Shown piece after piece: positions 52,140-62,394 of a DNA stretch of 64,000 bases. This DNA comes from Fasciola hepatica. Its lineage: Eukaryota; Platyhelminthes; Trematoda; Plagiorchiida; Fasciolidae. Location: NCBI GenBank assembly GCA_948099385.1, contig CANUEZ040000163.1, positions 8,625,001-8,689,000 on the forward strand. Reading direction: 5' to 3'. The stretch's first letter is position 1; each line of letters opens with the position of its first letter. Position numbers and translations under genes: made by a program. The notes beneath the pieces were generated by a model that did not search any database, was not told where the DNA came from, and worked only from the letters and a program-made list of their open reading frames with translations.

Positions 52140-54090
52140 ATGCATTGGGGATTACGATCACCTATGCAGGTCACAAGACTGTCAATGCCGATGACAGCAG
52201 AACCGATATTTACTATATTGCGGTTACACCGTCCCTCCTCGATTTATTCATGACGCGGCACCATCAGAACGGTGAAGAAATTAAGTGGGAAGAGACAGTG
52301 GGTGAAAGTGATCATGTAGTCCTGAGGATCTCACGAAGACTTTGCAAGGCGCCGAAGGAGATGGTGTTACGTCAGCACTGTGGGAGAATCAATATGGGCG
52401 AACTAAAGAAGGCAGCGTGGGAAGTTCGGTGGACATCGAGTCACACAAACGCCTCCGTAGAGAGACGTTTGGAGGCCACCAAGATGGAGCTACTCGAACT
52501 TGCAGAGGGGTTTGCACTTCTGAGGTTTGTTAGCAGTAGAAATCAACCGCAGTGGTGGAAGTCAAAAGTCCGCAAGGCTATAATCATTCGTAAACAACGG
52601 TGGGCGGCGTAAAAGCTGCCTAAAACTCGGGTGGCACAGAACAGCTATAAGATGGCTAAGAATCGAGCTAAAGCGATCCAAAGAGTAGAGAAATATGCGT
52701 TAAAGCGTTGGTTAGCTGCGTCGGCCCGCACCAACCCAAAGCGGCTCCCACAAACGTATGAGGGTGTGTTGCAACTAAGGAAAAGGCATTGGGACGACCA
52801 ACTCTAAGAGACGAACATACATCGACGAGAAAGCGATTTGGAGGAAAGAATAGAGGGACCATAGGCATCTTCAATACCCGAGCTTACTGTATGAGAGAGG
52901 GAATTGTGCCGGGGAACTTGGGAAGGGCAACGTGGTAGGAATTTACAAGAGCGGACCCCGGCAAAAGCCCGAAAGTTTCCGGCCGGTTAGCTTGACTTCA
53001 GTACTGTGTAAGTACCTGAAGCGAATAGTCAGGAAACAGATCTCTAGGCGTTTGGTTCGACACAACCTCACATCAAATGCTCAGCTTGGGTTTGTGGCAG
53101 GATGATTTTGTCTGACGAATCTCCTGCTGTTGCTCGATGAAGCAACGGAGCGCCTGGACGAAGGACAATCATTTGCTGTTTGTTGCTGGGACTTCAGCAA
53201 GGCGTTTGCCTCTATGAACCACAGATTTCTCGGCGTCAAACTGCAGTTTATGGGCATTGTTGAAAAAGCAAGGAAACGGACAAATAGTTTCTTACCAAGG
53301 CGAACTTTTGGTGGTAAGTTAGGTGGCCATGCGTCAAAACGGGAGGTGTAACAATTGGGGCGTCACGGAGCTCGGTGCTCGGCCCTCTGCTTTTCTTCAT
53401 CTTCATCAACGACCAAGCACGTGAGCTCACGAACCCAACCTTTAGGTTTGCCGATGATATCAAGGCAGCTGGAGTAGATACAGAACTTGACATGTTAGCA
53501 GTACAACACTGGTCATACAAATGGGACTTTCCACTAAACCTCACCAAGTGTCACTGCTTGACCACAAACACAGGGGCTAATGGGAATGGCGTGGGTTCGT
53601 TGCAAGTGGTCCCAATAACTTGGGCGTTATAATGGACAACGGCTTCAAGCCGTCGAAGCAGTGCACCGCAGCGGCCAATATGGCCAGGAGAGAACTCTTT
53701 CGAGATAGATCCATTATGTTGTGTAGAAAGCCGGAGATTTTCGTTCGGATATACCAAGCCATAGTTAGGCCGCACATGGAGTACTGCGTGCAAGCCTGGG
53801 TACCGTACTATCAGAAAGATGTAGACTCTCTGGATAAAGTGCAGGGGATACCCACGAGAATGGAGACTGGGCAAGGTGTTTCCGCTACGCAGAACGTCTC
53901 CGTGCTCTGGATCTGTTCTTGATGAAAAGGAGGCGCGTTCGCGGGGAGTTGATAGAAGCCCTCAAGGTAATGAAAGGACTATCAGGTATAATTCGAGAAG
54001 ACCTTTTATCTCGGATCCCGGAGAGAGGCACAAAGGGGGCACAGCCTGAGACTACAAAGAAGGCACTCGAGACCCCGAATTAGTTCTGTT
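52140..54090 (+). pseudogene. LINE L6 (CR1-like), endonuclease end through RT
   Basis: Plus-strand LINE. It starts in the endonuclease C-terminus (TDIYYIAVTPSLLDLFMTRH, GESDHVVLRI with the SDH signature) and continues with GELKKAAWEVRWTSSHTN, QPQWWKSKVRKAIIIRKQRW and RWLAASARTNPKRLP. The RT follows: KSPESFRPVSLTS-like start at about 52970, QLGFVAG then LTNLLLLLDEATERLDEGQS, CWDFSKAFASMNH (motif A), SVLGPLLFFIFIND (motif B), RFADDIKAAGVDTELDML (motif C, ADD intact) and YQAIVRPHMEYCVQAWVPYY. At least five frameshifts or stops. The first 155 codons (52145-52612) are intact. Confidence 0.85.
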
Positions 54091-54363
54091 CAGTTCAGTT
54101 CAACTTGCACGGGACAGGTAATGGCCACGGCCAGTCGAACGTCCAGAGTTCCTTCGATGGTATGCACACCAGGTATGCACCCACCACTGCCGAGTGTATT
54201 TCGTCGGATCCCCGCTAATAATGAGGAAACGGAAAACCTCATCGCACATCAAATGCGAGACAATACGCTTCGTGATGTTTCACAGAGACAGTATGCAATG
54301 AGCGAAAAAGTCTATTAAAGGATACTCCAGAAGGACCGCAGCGCTACCATTTGGTTGGTATAC
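54091..54363. other. Probable LINE L6 3' UTR and junction
   Basis: Non-coding. It starts with gttctgttcagttcagttca, a low-complexity stretch resembling one after L1 (agttcagttcagt at 5004). It lies between the end of L6 and the opposed L7. Confidence 0.4.
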
Positions 54364-56040
54364 TCAAGGCTCACTACGAGGAAATATCTCGTACCACTTG
54401 CGATCTAGGGCACCTTTGAATGATTGGATGGTCTGCAGATCTACCGTTCCACCAGGTTGACCGTTCCAACTGTTCACAACCCTGTCGCTGAAGGAGTGCG
54501 ATCTAGCCATCAACCTAGCTCGGGCTTTTATCAACTTCTTTTCATGTCCCCTTGTTCTGGAGTCTACGGCCACTTAAAATAAACTATCTGGTCTAAGGCC
54601 AGACAAGCCCTTCATTACCTTGAACGTTTCTATGGGATCTCCTTGACTTCTCCTCCCTTCCAACGAGAAAAGATTCAGGTCACAGAGTCTCTGCTCGTAA
54701 GTCGTACCCCTCTGCCCTTCAACCATTCGTGTGGCGAGCCTTTGGACTTTCTCGAGGCAGGCGGCGTCCTTTTTGTGGAAGGGTAACCAAGCCTGCACGC
54801 TACTTTCTAAGTGAGGTCGTACTATGGCCATACTAATGGGTAGGAATACCTCTGGTTTCCGGTAGGACAAAGCTGATTGCAGTCTAAAGAGCTCCTCACG
54901 AGCCTTATGCGCATCAGCTTTGCACTACTCCGACCATTTGAAGTCACTGTCCATGGGGACCCCAAGGTCCTTAACCCTACTGACTGCCTCTACGGTGAAC
55001 AGCCCTTGATCATGAGCGACAGTTAGACTCCCTGTTGTCCTTGACAAGAAATGGCCTTTTTCCCTGCCCAAGTCCGCCCTGTAACGAAAGTTTGAGCAAT
55101 GCGTAGCCCAATTCGCAACAGATCACGAAATCAAAAGACGATTATCCGTGGTATTCTACGATACTAGATTAATACGTGAACAATGACATCAAAAATAATA
55201 CAAACCTCAATAATAAGAGCACAAGGACTCAACAACGAGAAACCAAATAGCAGTGTGTGAGCGGCAGCACGTGCGTCCGGGCAGGTCCTGAACAAGGATG
55301 TGCCAAAGTAGCGCTCTGGGCGCGAACAAACAACAATTGGCCCACAGAAACAACCAGCTCGTAAAGACAAGTCAATAGTGTAGGCAAATGAGTGATGTTA
55401 GGAAAAACTGAACCGTGAGGGAAAGAGGGAGATTTTCCACAACCGGCTGTTACACGCCCTAACCTCAGATCCAACAATCTCCACATCATCCGCAGAAATT
55501 AAGCCGGGCGATTAAAGAGCGAATGCCAGGTCAATAATAAATAACAGTAGGACCGGGCCTAGGACGGATCCCTGATGTACACCACTGGTGACGTTCACCA
55601 AACTGGAGCGCCTGTTCACCACTTTGACGCAAAAACGTCCTGCTGGAAAGGAAGTCCACCAGCCACCTAAATACTGACCCACCTGTGCCGAAAGTCTCCA
55701 TCTTGCATAGCAAAAGACGATGAGTAACGGAGTCGAACGCCTTGCTAAAGTCGAGGTAGCATACCTCAACTTGCTTACCTTCGTCCAGTCGTCGAGTTAC
55801 TTCATCTAAGAAGCACAGGAGATTGGTCAGACAAGATCTCTTTATCAGGAATCCATGCTGCGCCGTACTTAACATGGAGTGCTCCAGTAAGGGCCGGCAG
55901 ATATGGGCACGGAAGATCTTCTCCAGGGTTTTACATAAAATGCTAGTTAGGCTTATCGGCCTGTAGTTCTGCACAGCCGACTTAGGCCCACTCTTATGTA
56001 TTGCCACGACTGCCGCGACTTTCCAGTCCTAAGGCAGCTT
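54364..56040 (-). pseudogene. LINE L7 (CR1-like) RT and C-terminus, split by a solo LTR
   Basis: From right to left on the minus strand: VQNYRPISLTSILCKTLEKI, STAQHGFLIKRSCLTNLLCF, EVCYLDFSKAFDSVTHRLL (motif A) and GVHQGSVLGPVLLLFIID (motif B). After a frameshift comes an ADDVEIVGSEV motif C near 55480. After the solo LTR come YRKPEVFLPISMAIVRPHLE, CLEKVQRLATRMVEGQRG and SFSDRVVNSWNGQPGGTVDL, ending at 54364. Removing 55080-55454 plus one CGCCC copy restores the LINE reading. Confidence 0.85.
55080..55454 (-). repeat. Solo BEL LTR (BEL-7) in LINE L7
   Basis: 375 bp LTR (plus strand tgtaacgaaag to ggctgttaca) flanked by cgccc at 55075-55079 and 55455-55459. No internal element sequence is present, so it is a solo LTR left by LTR-LTR recombination. 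Somewhat diverged from the BEL-3, -5 and -6 LTRs. Confidence 0.95.
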
Positions 56041-56067
56041 ACACTGGTCCAACGTGGACCTGTACGG

Positions 56068-56426
56068 TGTAAGTCAATTCTCGCAAATCGAACAACGCGT
56101 AGCCAATTCAAACGAATCCCAAGACCAGAACAAGATTGATTCGTAGTTTCTACGGTACTAAATTGAAATTCACAAGGGATGCAAGTATATACAAACCTCA
56201 AGTATGCGGCCAAATAGACTACACAGTAAAGCCCAAAGGTCCGAAGCCCCGTGGCTCAAGTACGACAGTCAGAAACGGTTCAATGCCAAATTCAAATGCC
56301 TCACATGGATAAACAAGCGTGAAAAGGTGTGGTGTATGAGCGAGCTTTTCAAGGTAATGTTAAACATAGTCAACTTTACACAGCACATATAACATTTGGA
56401 AGAATTTTCAGTAATTGTTCTTTACA
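56068..56426 (-). repeat. Diverged BEL-type LTR (BEL-8)
   Basis: On the plus strand tgtaagtcaattctc... shares spaced blocks with the other LTRs (gcgtagccaa, cgaatccca, tctacggtacta, tacaaacctcaa) and ends gttctttaca. The following accgccggccaaaatccttcc aligns with the polypurine tract side (accgcccaccaaaatcctcct) of the other copies, so this is the 3' LTR of an older minus-strand relative. Confidence 0.75.
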
Positions 56427-57036
56427 CCGCCGGCCAAAATCCTTCCGCAAAAATGGTTGTCTGAGGTTCAGGATGGGGTCATGATTCTCACCCTGCCTAC
56501 CTATGACTTATTGTCAGTGCCTATGGTTACTAACTTCCTGTGTTAGCTGCGCGTAAAACAGGTTTCCGCTGTAGTCATCACCGCACAATCCATAATGAAT
56601 CAATTCCAAATCCAGCAACAAAACTTGAGATTGACATATTAATCAAGAGACCGACGCACGCAGTTAGACGCACGATGAAGATGAAAGCTTTGCAGAGTAA
56701 AAAGTTTCGCAGCGCGAGCTAAGTTTACGCATCACAAGCAGTAAACTATTGCAGCAACTGGTTAGACCACTTTTGTTTACAAGCATGAGTGCAGAAGTTG
56801 AACGTTGGTGCAAAGCCTAATGAGATATCGCGTAAAATTCAAAGGTCACGAACCAGTGAAATTACATAAAATTAACGAACCAAATTTTCCGAAAGAAATG
56901 AAAACCGGTTTCTGATTATGAACAAGTTTCGAAAATAAGTGTACGGCGGACAGTATCGAAACACAGATGAACAAGGAAATTGATCGAATACCGGCATCTA
57001 TCAGAGTATTTCAGAGTTTTTCTGTGTACAAAATAT
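56427..57036 (-). other. BEL-8 3' UTR remnant and unassigned DNA
   Basis: The first 100 bp align with the 3' UTR end of the BEL family (ccctgcctacctatgacttattgtcagtgc). After about 56540 I see no family match. No gene supported. Confidence 0.5.
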
Positions 57037-57039
57037 GTT

Positions 57040-57271
57040 GACTGATTATTCCCAATGAGCACATTATGAGAAGACAGATTGGCGAACAAGCTCGTTTTCA
57101 GTGATTCATACTCATGCCATTACATCACAATATATTACGACAAGTTGAGGAATTGGACCAATTAGAGAAACAGGAAGTCATAGAGATTATTGGTGACATA
57201 AAAAAGGAAGGGAAATAATTATAATCCAGGCTTAATCAAGACCGGATGTGGATTGTTCCTCGCATATTATG
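57040..57271 (-). other. PLE unit 1 non-coding 3' end
   Basis: Between the GIY-YIG stop (57272) and the array edge. It includes the copy of the ORF leader region (reverse of ttatgtcaccaataatctct) that recurs upstream of each RT ORF. This direct repeat corresponds to the pseudo-LTR of Penelope elements. Confidence 0.7.
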
Positions 57272-57718
57272 TCAGTTCTCATCTGATCTGTGGCCTGTTG
57301 CAGAGTGGAGGGAGGGCCAGGGCAGCTTAAGAGCACACACAAATTGTTTTTGAGCACACAGAGGGGGGTTGTGTAGGCGGATGCCGACAGCCTCCGCAGT
57401 GGCCAGGATGCGACATTTCGCTTGTCTTGATTGTCGACCCCGGATCTTATACAGAGCACGGAAAGCCTCGGACACGTTAACCGTATGATTGGATTCAGCT
57501 AGGTGTGAAACGACTGCGCTAGTGAGCGATTTAATTGCCCCAGTGTTCAGCCATGCAGGGTGGTGTTCGCGGATACGTTCAGACAAACGTCTGGTCGTGC
57601 GGCCGATGTACATTGTCCCACAGGAACAAGTGAATGAGTACACGCAGAATGAGGCTGCAGAATCAGGTATTTTGTCTTTCAACCGTAAAGTCACTGCTGG
57701 TCTGGATTGGAACAACAT
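57272..57718 (-). CDS. PLE unit 1 GIY-YIG endonuclease domain
   Basis: 148-codon frame from ATG 57718 (MLFQSRPAV). It contains the Penelope endonuclease signature FCVYSFTCSCGTMYIGRTTR (GIY-YIG core with the CxC of the family-specific zinc finger), LSERIREHHPAWLNTG (conserved Arg and Glu-His-His), SAVVSHLAESNHTVN (His and Asn positions) and EAFRALYKIRGRQSRQAKCR. In animal PLEs this domain is fused to the C-terminus of the RT and nicks target DNA. Here it lies in the +1 frame relative to the RT, which ends 8 nt upstream. The coding codons upstream of the ATG (LSGVISKTFYAANLRM) show that the ancestral protein was continuous. Whether a separate 148-residue protein is made is unknown. Confidence 0.9.
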   Translation of the reverse strand: MLFQSRPAVTLRLKDKIPDSAASFCVYSFTCSCGTMYIGRTTRRLSERIREHHPAWLNTGAIKSLTSAVVSHLAESNHTVNVSEAFRALYKIRGRQSRQAKCRILATAEAVGIRLHNPPLCAQKQFVCALKLPWPSLHSATGHRSDEN

Positions 57719-57725
57719 CCGCAGA

Positions 57726-59729
57726 TTAGCTGCGTAAAATGTTTTGCTGATGACGCCTGACAGTCTTCTCTGCCAACGCGTCGCCTTTGAATGACAAAGT
57801 TATGTATACTGGCTTCCTTTTCACCATGGACTCTCTTAGAGTTTTCCGCTCTATCTGCATCATTTTATCAACTAGGCGGTCCGGGTAGCTATTCTGCGTG
57901 AAAATCCTTCGCACGGTTCGGAATTCTTCCTCAATTGTGTCCTCCGAACATATTCGTCTCGCTCTGTCTACGAGGCACCTAATTAGGTTCCTTTTCACCT
58001 TAAGAGGCACGAAGCTGTGGAAGTGGATGTATTGTCCATTCCACGTCGCCTTCCTGTGTACGGACCGACTGATTGAACCATCTTCACGACGATTCATCCG
58101 AACATCCAAGAAGCCTATCGCGCTGTTGGATTCTGTTTCCATTGTGAACTGTAAGCTGTCATGAGCTGAGTTAAACGAACTTAACAGTTGACCTATCTGA
58201 TCTGAGGAATTGATCACACAAAAGATGTCATCTACATAGCGTCTGTATAAACAACATCTATGGATCGTTGATTCAAGTGGGCCATTTTCCAACTTTGCCA
58301 TAAAGACGTCGGCAAGCAGTGGTCCGAGTGGGGAGCCCATTGCTACCCCGTCCTTTTGGCGGTAGATCTGACCGTTGAACTTGAACTGAATGTTGTATGT
58401 GCAGAAGAATAGTAGTCGTTTCAGTGCTTCCAAAGGGATGCCTATCTCAATTGCGTTGCTTTCGATATAGTCACATAAATAATCGATGGTCTCACCGATT
58501 GGAACGTTGGTAAAGAGTGAACTGACATCTAGAGACAGCATCCGTCGCTCTTTCACATTCAGGTCTTTTACACAACTTATGAATTCGAATGTATCTTTTA
58601 GGCTGTGTTTCGATATTTTCTGTCTAACCGGTTCCAGCAGAGTTGTCAACCATTTGGCCACTGCATGGTACGGGGAATTGCACATGTCTAGGATAGGTCT
58701 TAGGGGGATTGCATTCTTATGAACCTTTGGCAATCCGTACAATCTGGGAATGATAGTCCCTGTAGGCCGAATCCGTTCGAAAGTAGAAGAGTCTATTATG
58801 TCATTTTGTTTCAGATGTCGTAAAATGTTTGATAGAGACTTCTCTATTTGTTGCGTTTTGTCCTTCTCCGTTGCCATTTTCGCGAATTTGCATGTGTCAT
58901 TCAAAATGGTTTCCATTTTGGTGATATAGTCTGACTTATTCATGAGTACTATACCTGCACCCTTGTCCGGTTTCGATATAATGATGTCATTATTCTTTTG
59001 TAATTCCCTCAGACGCTTTATGTGTTCTGTCCTTAATAGCCCATTTGTTGATGCCTTAGCCGTATGATATTGGTAGCACGTATTCACTAAGGTAGATTTG
59101 AAATTCTGTAATTCCACCTGTGACGAAGGGAGTAAGCTGGACAACTGAGCGTAAAGATTCTCAAATTCCACCTCCAGGTCTAGTTGTTTACTTTGGTTGC
59201 TTGGGCAGCAGAATTTGGGTCCCAAGGATAACACCTCAAGCAACGTTTTGTCTAACTGGAAGTCAGATAAATTGTGCACAAAGCTCTCAGGGTTCGGTGG
59301 GAACTCACTCGCTGGTTCCGATCCTTTTATCCGTTTCGATAGTATTTCACGTTTCCGATTCACTTGCTTTTGGATAATTGACTGGACGTATTCGTCAAAG
59401 GATTGAATCTCTTCCAATGTTAACTGATCAAGAGCACGAGAAGATGACAAAAATGTCCGTTCTAAATCCACGATATGTTTACGCACAGTATCCTGCTCAT
59501 TAAGCGCTTGGCGCCTAAGTGCTGCACTCGATATGAATATCCGGTTTCTTTTCAACACAGAAAAGTACTGCTTCGGAAATATGGACTCGTTAATACACTG
59601 TTCGAGAAACTGAACGTGAGCTCTCGCCAGTGCCAGTTTCGTACAGAACTTAATGTACTTGTTAAGTTCTTTTAGTACGTCCGGGTCTTTGGCCTGTTTC
59701 AGTTGACTGATTATTCCCAATGAGCACAT
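57726..59729 (-). CDS. PLE unit 1 reverse transcriptase
   Basis: 667 codons from the ATG at 59729 (MCSLGIISQL). In this unit alone the frame opens 17 codons earlier (59780), because a stop present in the other copies is AGA here; I use the start common to all units. The PLE RT order is clear (positions from 59780): SKPDKGAGIVLMNKSDYI (about 269-286), PRLYGLPKVHK (345-355), MLSLDVSSLFTNVPIGETI (motif A Asp, about 418), DGVAMGSPLGPLLADVFMA (about 477-495), RRYVDDIFCV (motif C, 515-518), SAIGFLDVRM (about 553) and WNGQYIHFHSFVPLKVKRN (thumb). Catalytic residues are intact. The frame ends HQQNILRS-TAA just before the endonuclease domain because of one extra nucleotide in gagaag. Confidence 0.93.
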   Translation of the reverse strand: MCSLGIISQLKQAKDPDVLKELNKYIKFCTKLALARAHVQFLEQCINESIFPKQYFSVLKRNRIFISSAALRRQALNEQDTVRKHIVDLERTFLSSSRALDQLTLEEIQSFDEYVQSIIQKQVNRKREILSKRIKGSEPASEFPPNPESFVHNLSDFQLDKTLLEVLSLGPKFCCPSNQSKQLDLEVEFENLYAQLSSLLPSSQVELQNFKSTLVNTCYQYHTAKASTNGLLRTEHIKRLRELQKNNDIIISKPDKGAGIVLMNKSDYITKMETILNDTCKFAKMATEKDKTQQIEKSLSNILRHLKQNDIIDSSTFERIRPTGTIIPRLYGLPKVHKNAIPLRPILDMCNSPYHAVAKWLTTLLEPVRQKISKHSLKDTFEFISCVKDLNVKERRMLSLDVSSLFTNVPIGETIDYLCDYIESNAIEIGIPLEALKRLLFFCTYNIQFKFNGQIYRQKDGVAMGSPLGPLLADVFMAKLENGPLESTIHRCCLYRRYVDDIFCVINSSDQIGQLLSSFNSAHDSLQFTMETESNSAIGFLDVRMNRREDGSISRSVHRKATWNGQYIHFHSFVPLKVKRNLIRCLVDRARRICSEDTIEEEFRTVRRIFTQNSYPDRLVDKMMQIERKTLRESMVKRKPVYITLSFKGDALAEKTVRRHQQNILRS

Positions 59730-59936
59730 TATGAGAAGACAGATTGGCGAACAAGCTCGTTTTCTGTGATTCATACTCATGCCATTACATCACAATATAT
59801 TACGACAAGTTGAGGAATTGGACCAATTAGAGAAACAGGAAGTCATAGAGATTATTGGTGACATAAAAAAGGAAGGGAAATAATTATAATCCAGGCTTAA
59901 TCAAGACCGGATGTGGATTGTTCCTCGCATATTATG

Positions 59937-60383
59937 TCAGTTCTCATCTGATCTGTGGCCTGTTGCAGAGTGGAGGGAGGGCCAGGGCAGCTTAAGAGCA
60001 CACACAAATTGTTTTTGAGCACACAGAGGGGGGTTGTGTAGGCGGATGCCGACAGCCTCCGCAGTGGCCAGGATGCGACACTTCGCTTGTCTTGATTGTC
60101 GACCCCGGATCTTATACAGAGCACGGAAAGCCTCGGACACGTTAACCGTATGATTGGATTCAGCTAGGTGTGAAACGACTGCGCTAGTGAGCGATTTAAT
60201 TGCCCCAGTGTTCAGCCATGCAGGGTGGTGTTCGCGGATACGTTCAGACAAACGTCTGGTCGTGCGGCCGATGTACATTGTCCCACAGGAACAAGTGAAT
60301 GAGTACACGCAGAATGAGGCTGCAGAATCAGGTATTTTGTCTTTCAACCGTAAAGTCACTGCTGGTCTGGATTGGAACAACAT
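59937..60383 (-). CDS. PLE unit 2 GIY-YIG endonuclease domain
   Basis: Same 148 codons as unit 1 (57272-57718), with the CSCGTMYIGRTTR motif and the EHH and SNHTVN positions. Differences are synonymous or nearly so (for example aca versus att context near 60080). Also in the +1 frame relative to the RT ending at 60391. Confidence 0.9.
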   Translation of the reverse strand: MLFQSRPAVTLRLKDKIPDSAASFCVYSFTCSCGTMYIGRTTRRLSERIREHHPAWLNTGAIKSLTSAVVSHLAESNHTVNVSEAFRALYKIRGRQSRQAKCRILATAEAVGIRLHNPPLCAQKQFVCALKLPWPSLHSATGHRSDEN

Positions 60384-60390
60384 CCGCAGA

Positions 60391-62394
60391 TTAGCTGCGT
60401 AAAATGTTTTGCTGATGACGCCTGACAGTCTTCTCTGCCAACGCGTCGCCTTTGAATGACAAAGTTATGTATACTGGCTTCCTTTTCACCATGGACTCTC
60501 TTAGAGTTTTCCGCTCTATCTGCATCATTTTATCAACTAGGCGGTCCGGGTAGCTATTCTGCGTGAAAATCCTTCGCACGGTTCGGAATTCTTCCTCAAT
60601 TGTGTCCTCCGAACATATTCGTCTCGCTCTGTCTACGAGGCACCTAATTAGGTTCCTTTTCACCTTAAGAGGCACGAAGCTGTGGAAGTGGATGTATTGT
60701 CCATTCCACGTCGCCTTCCTGTGTACGGACCGACTGATTGAACCATCTTCACGACGATTCATCCGAACATCCAAGAAGCCTATCGCGCTGTTGGATTCTG
60801 TTTCCATTGTGAACTGTAAGCTGTCATGAGCTGAGTTAAACGAACTTAACAGTTGACCTATCTGATCTGAGGAATTGATCACACAAAAGATGTCATCTAC
60901 ATAGCGTCTGTATAAACAACATCTATGGATCGTTGATTCAAGTGGGCCATTTTCCAACTTTGCCATAAAGACGTCGGCAAGCAGTGGTCCGAGTGGGGAG
61001 CCCATTGCTACCCCGTCCTTTTGGCGGTAGATCTGACCGTTGAACTTGAACTGAATGTTGTATGTGCAGAAGAATAGTAGTCGTTTCAGTGCTTCCAAAG
61101 GGATGCCTATCTCAATTGCGTTGCTTTCGATATAGTCACATAAATAATCGATGGTCTCACCGATTGGAACGTTGGTAAAGAGTGAACTGACATCTAGAGA
61201 CAGCATCCGTCGCTCTTTCACATTCAGGTCTTTTACACAACTTATGAATTCGAATGTATCTTTTAGGCTGTGTTTCGATATTTTCTGTCTAACCGGTTCC
61301 AGCAGAGTTGTCAACCATTTGGCCACTGCATGGTACGGGGAATTGCACATGTCTAGGATAGGTCTTAGGGGGATTGCATTCTTATGAACCTTTGGCAATC
61401 CGTACAATCTGGGAATGATAGTCCCTGTAGGCCGAATCCGTTCGAAAGTAGAAGAGTCTATTATGTCATTTTGTTTCAGATGTCGTAAAATGTTTGATAG
61501 AGACTTCTCTATTTGTTGCGTTTTGTCCTTCTCCGTTGCCATTTTCGCGAATTTGCATGTGTCATTCAAAATGGTTTCCATTTTGGTGATATAGTCTGAC
61601 TTATTCATGAGTACTATACCTGCACCCTTGTCCGGTTTCGATATAATGATGTCATTATTCTTTTGTAATTCCCTCAGACGCTTTATGTGTTCTGTCCTTA
61701 ATAGCCCATTTGTTGATGCCTTAGCCGTATGATATTGGTAGCACGTATTCACTAAGGTAGATTTGAAATTCTGTAATTCCACCTGTGACGAAGGGAGTAA
61801 GCTGGACAACTGAGCGTAAAGATTCTCAAATTCCACCTCCAGGTCTAGTTGTTTACTTTGGTTGCTTGGGCAGCAGAATTTGGGTCCCAAGGATAACACC
61901 TCAAGCAACGTTTTGTCTAACTGGAAGTCAGATAAATTGTGCACAAAGCTCTCAGGGTTCGGTGGGAACTCACTCGCTGGTTTCGATCCTTTTATCCGTT
62001 TCGATAGTATTTCACGTTTCCGATTCACTTGCTTTTGGATAATTGACTGGACGTATTCGTCAAAGGATTGAATCTCTTCCAATGTTAACTGATCAAGAGC
62101 ACGAGAAGATGACAAAAATGTCCGTTCTAAATCCACGATATGTTTACGCACAGTATCCTGCTCATTAAGCGCTTGGCGCCTAAGTGCTGCACTCGATATG
62201 AATATCCGGTTTCTTTTCAACACAGAAAAGTACTGCTTCGGAAATATGGACTCGTTAATACACTGTTCGAGAAACTGAACGTGAGCTCTCGCCAGTGCCA
62301 GTTTCGTACAGAACTTAATGTACTTGTTAAGTTCTTTTAGTACGTCCGGGTCTTTGGCCTGTTTCAGTTGACTGATTATTCCCAATGAGCACAT
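60391..62394 (-). CDS. PLE unit 2 reverse transcriptase
   Basis: 667-codon frame from ATG 62394. The upstream MSMNH is followed by TGA in this copy, so this is the first usable ATG. All RT motifs are as in unit 1, including YVDD and YGLPKVHK. Glu to Lys at KGSKPAS is the visible protein difference. It ends at the same HQQNILRS-TAA. Confidence 0.93.
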   Translation of the reverse strand: MCSLGIISQLKQAKDPDVLKELNKYIKFCTKLALARAHVQFLEQCINESIFPKQYFSVLKRNRIFISSAALRRQALNEQDTVRKHIVDLERTFLSSSRALDQLTLEEIQSFDEYVQSIIQKQVNRKREILSKRIKGSKPASEFPPNPESFVHNLSDFQLDKTLLEVLSLGPKFCCPSNQSKQLDLEVEFENLYAQLSSLLPSSQVELQNFKSTLVNTCYQYHTAKASTNGLLRTEHIKRLRELQKNNDIIISKPDKGAGIVLMNKSDYITKMETILNDTCKFAKMATEKDKTQQIEKSLSNILRHLKQNDIIDSSTFERIRPTGTIIPRLYGLPKVHKNAIPLRPILDMCNSPYHAVAKWLTTLLEPVRQKISKHSLKDTFEFISCVKDLNVKERRMLSLDVSSLFTNVPIGETIDYLCDYIESNAIEIGIPLEALKRLLFFCTYNIQFKFNGQIYRQKDGVAMGSPLGPLLADVFMAKLENGPLESTIHRCCLYRRYVDDIFCVINSSDQIGQLLSSFNSAHDSLQFTMETESNSAIGFLDVRMNRREDGSISRSVHRKATWNGQYIHFHSFVPLKVKRNLIRCLVDRARRICSEDTIEEEFRTVRRIFTQNSYPDRLVDKMMQIERKTLRESMVKRKPVYITLSFKGDALAEKTVRRHQQNILRS

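Larger units (their letters stand above)
57037..62366 (-). mobile_element. Penelope-like element, two head-to-tail units of 2,665 bp
   Basis: gttgactgattattcccaat recurs at 57037, 59702 and 62367, exactly 2,665 bp apart, and the units match base for base apart from a few substitutions (for example Glu/Lys in KGSEPAS/KGSKPAS). Each unit encodes an RT and a GIY-YIG endonuclease on the minus strand. Unit boundaries are arbitrary in a tandem array. At the left end the copy stops 3' of the next unit's ORF start, so the array has the terminal redundancy described for Penelope elements. Left of 57037 the homology ends. Confidence 0.95.
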
